Shown here: piece by piece, positions 63,715-64,000 of the stretch
Numbering within the stretch: position 1 is the first letter of the stretch
Layout: each line of letters begins with the position of its first letter
NCBI GenBank assembly: GCA_027489535.1
Contig: JAIXZO010000017.1
Coordinates: 109,421 to 173,420 of the forward strand
From: Hyphomicrobiales bacterium
Lineage (GTDB): Bacteria; Pseudomonadota; Alphaproteobacteria; Rhizobiales; Beijerinckiaceae
Length of the DNA stretch: 64,000 nt
Direction of reading: 5' to 3'
Program-made: the position numbers and the translations under genes
Notes under the pieces: model-generated
What the model was told of the DNA's origin: nothing
Databases searched by the model: none
Seen by the model: the letters and a program-made list of their open reading frames with translations, nothing else

Positions 63715-64000
63715 TCAGTGCAGGATCTGCGACAGGAACAGCTTCGTCCGCTCGGACTGCGGGTTCGAGAAGAAGAGTTCGGGGACGTTCTGTTCCACGA
63801 TCTCGCCCCGGTCCATGAAGATCACCCGGTCGGCGACCTGCCGGGCGAAGCCCATCTCGTGCGTGACGCAGAGCATGGTCATCCCCTCGCCCGCGAGGCT
63901 GACCATCACGTCCAGCACCTCCTTCACCATCTCGGGATCGAGGGCCGACGTCGGCTCGTCGAACAGCATGACCTTGGGGTTCATGCAGAGCGCGCGGGCG
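63715..64000 (-). CDS. Polar amino-acid ABC transporter ATPase, C-terminal part (AapP/GltL-like)
   Basis: The last 94 or so codons of an ABC ATPase that continues past the right edge. Walker B is [15 protein letters not shown], the switch His is in CVTHEMGF, and it ends [10 protein letters not shown]. It is closely similar over this span to AapP at 42.5-43.3 kb, so a second polar amino-acid transporter operon probably lies beyond the window. Confidence 0.9.
   Translation of the reverse strand, partial: ARALCMNPKVMLFDEPTSALDPEMVKEVLDVMVSLAGEGMTMLCVTHEMGFARQVADRVIFMDRGEIVEQNVPELFFSNPQSERTKLFLSQILH

Overview
The window is 64 kb of GC-rich chromosome from an alphaproteobacterium, most likely of the order Hyphomicrobiales (Rhizobiales). 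The evidence is gene order and content: lptF-lptG-lptD-pdxA-rsmA converging on gmk-yicC-mltG-fabF-acpP-fabG-fabD, the pcm-tolC-popZ-valS block, homologues of the mitochondrial complex I subunits NDUFS4 and NDUFS6, a complete aapJQMP transporter and a ChrR/cyclopropane-synthase/photolyase locus. I cannot name the genus. Genes are tightly packed, with many 4-base ATGA or GTGA overlaps. I see no prophage, insertion sequence or CRISPR array.

Layout. 1-8.2 kb holds the end of an acyl-ACP synthetase gene, a tRNA gene with a UAA anticodon, a flavin monooxygenase, an NDUFS6-like zinc protein, lrgAB, xthA, a Sel1-repeat protein, ilvD and a glycosyltransferase. 8.2-16.6 kb holds mntH behind a perfect palindrome, the fatty-acid genes, mltG, yicC and gmk. 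16.6-28.8 kb holds the LPS-export and cofactor genes on the minus strand, pepA-holC-lipoprotein-MFS on the plus strand, and an ABC-F ATPase. 28.8-33.8 kb holds a palindromic repeat cluster, two tRNAs, the NDUFS4-like gene, an esterase behind a ribbon-helix-helix regulator, and a membrane-anchored phosphatase with a Gly/Asn-rich tail. 33.8-37.6 kb holds a lipid-linked sugar transfer module of three genes and a PNPOx-fold protein. 37.6-44.4 kb holds metC, aapJQMP, a second repeat cluster, a PhnA-like protein and Hsp20. 44.5-47.1 kb holds sseA, alaX and cysK.

The most notable region is 47.3-55.2 kb. A ChrR-like cupin gene and a short-chain dehydrogenase gene run rightward. A five-gene operon (photolyase, FAD oxidoreductase, DUF1365, cyclopropane-synthase-like methyltransferase, GPH/MFS transporter) runs leftward to meet them. 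Each arm is preceded by TGATCC-N16-CGTA, the promoter pattern I associate with ECF11/RpoE sigma factors of the singlet-oxygen response. The ChrR-like protein keeps its cupin metal ligands but has lost both cysteines of the anti-sigma zinc site, and no sigma gene lies in the window.

55.2-64 kb holds a small exported Cys-containing protein, tRNA-Asn, tRNA-Cys, an overlapping nucleotidyltransferase/phosphoesterase pair, pcm, tolC, popZ, valS and the end of a second polar amino-acid transporter ATPase.
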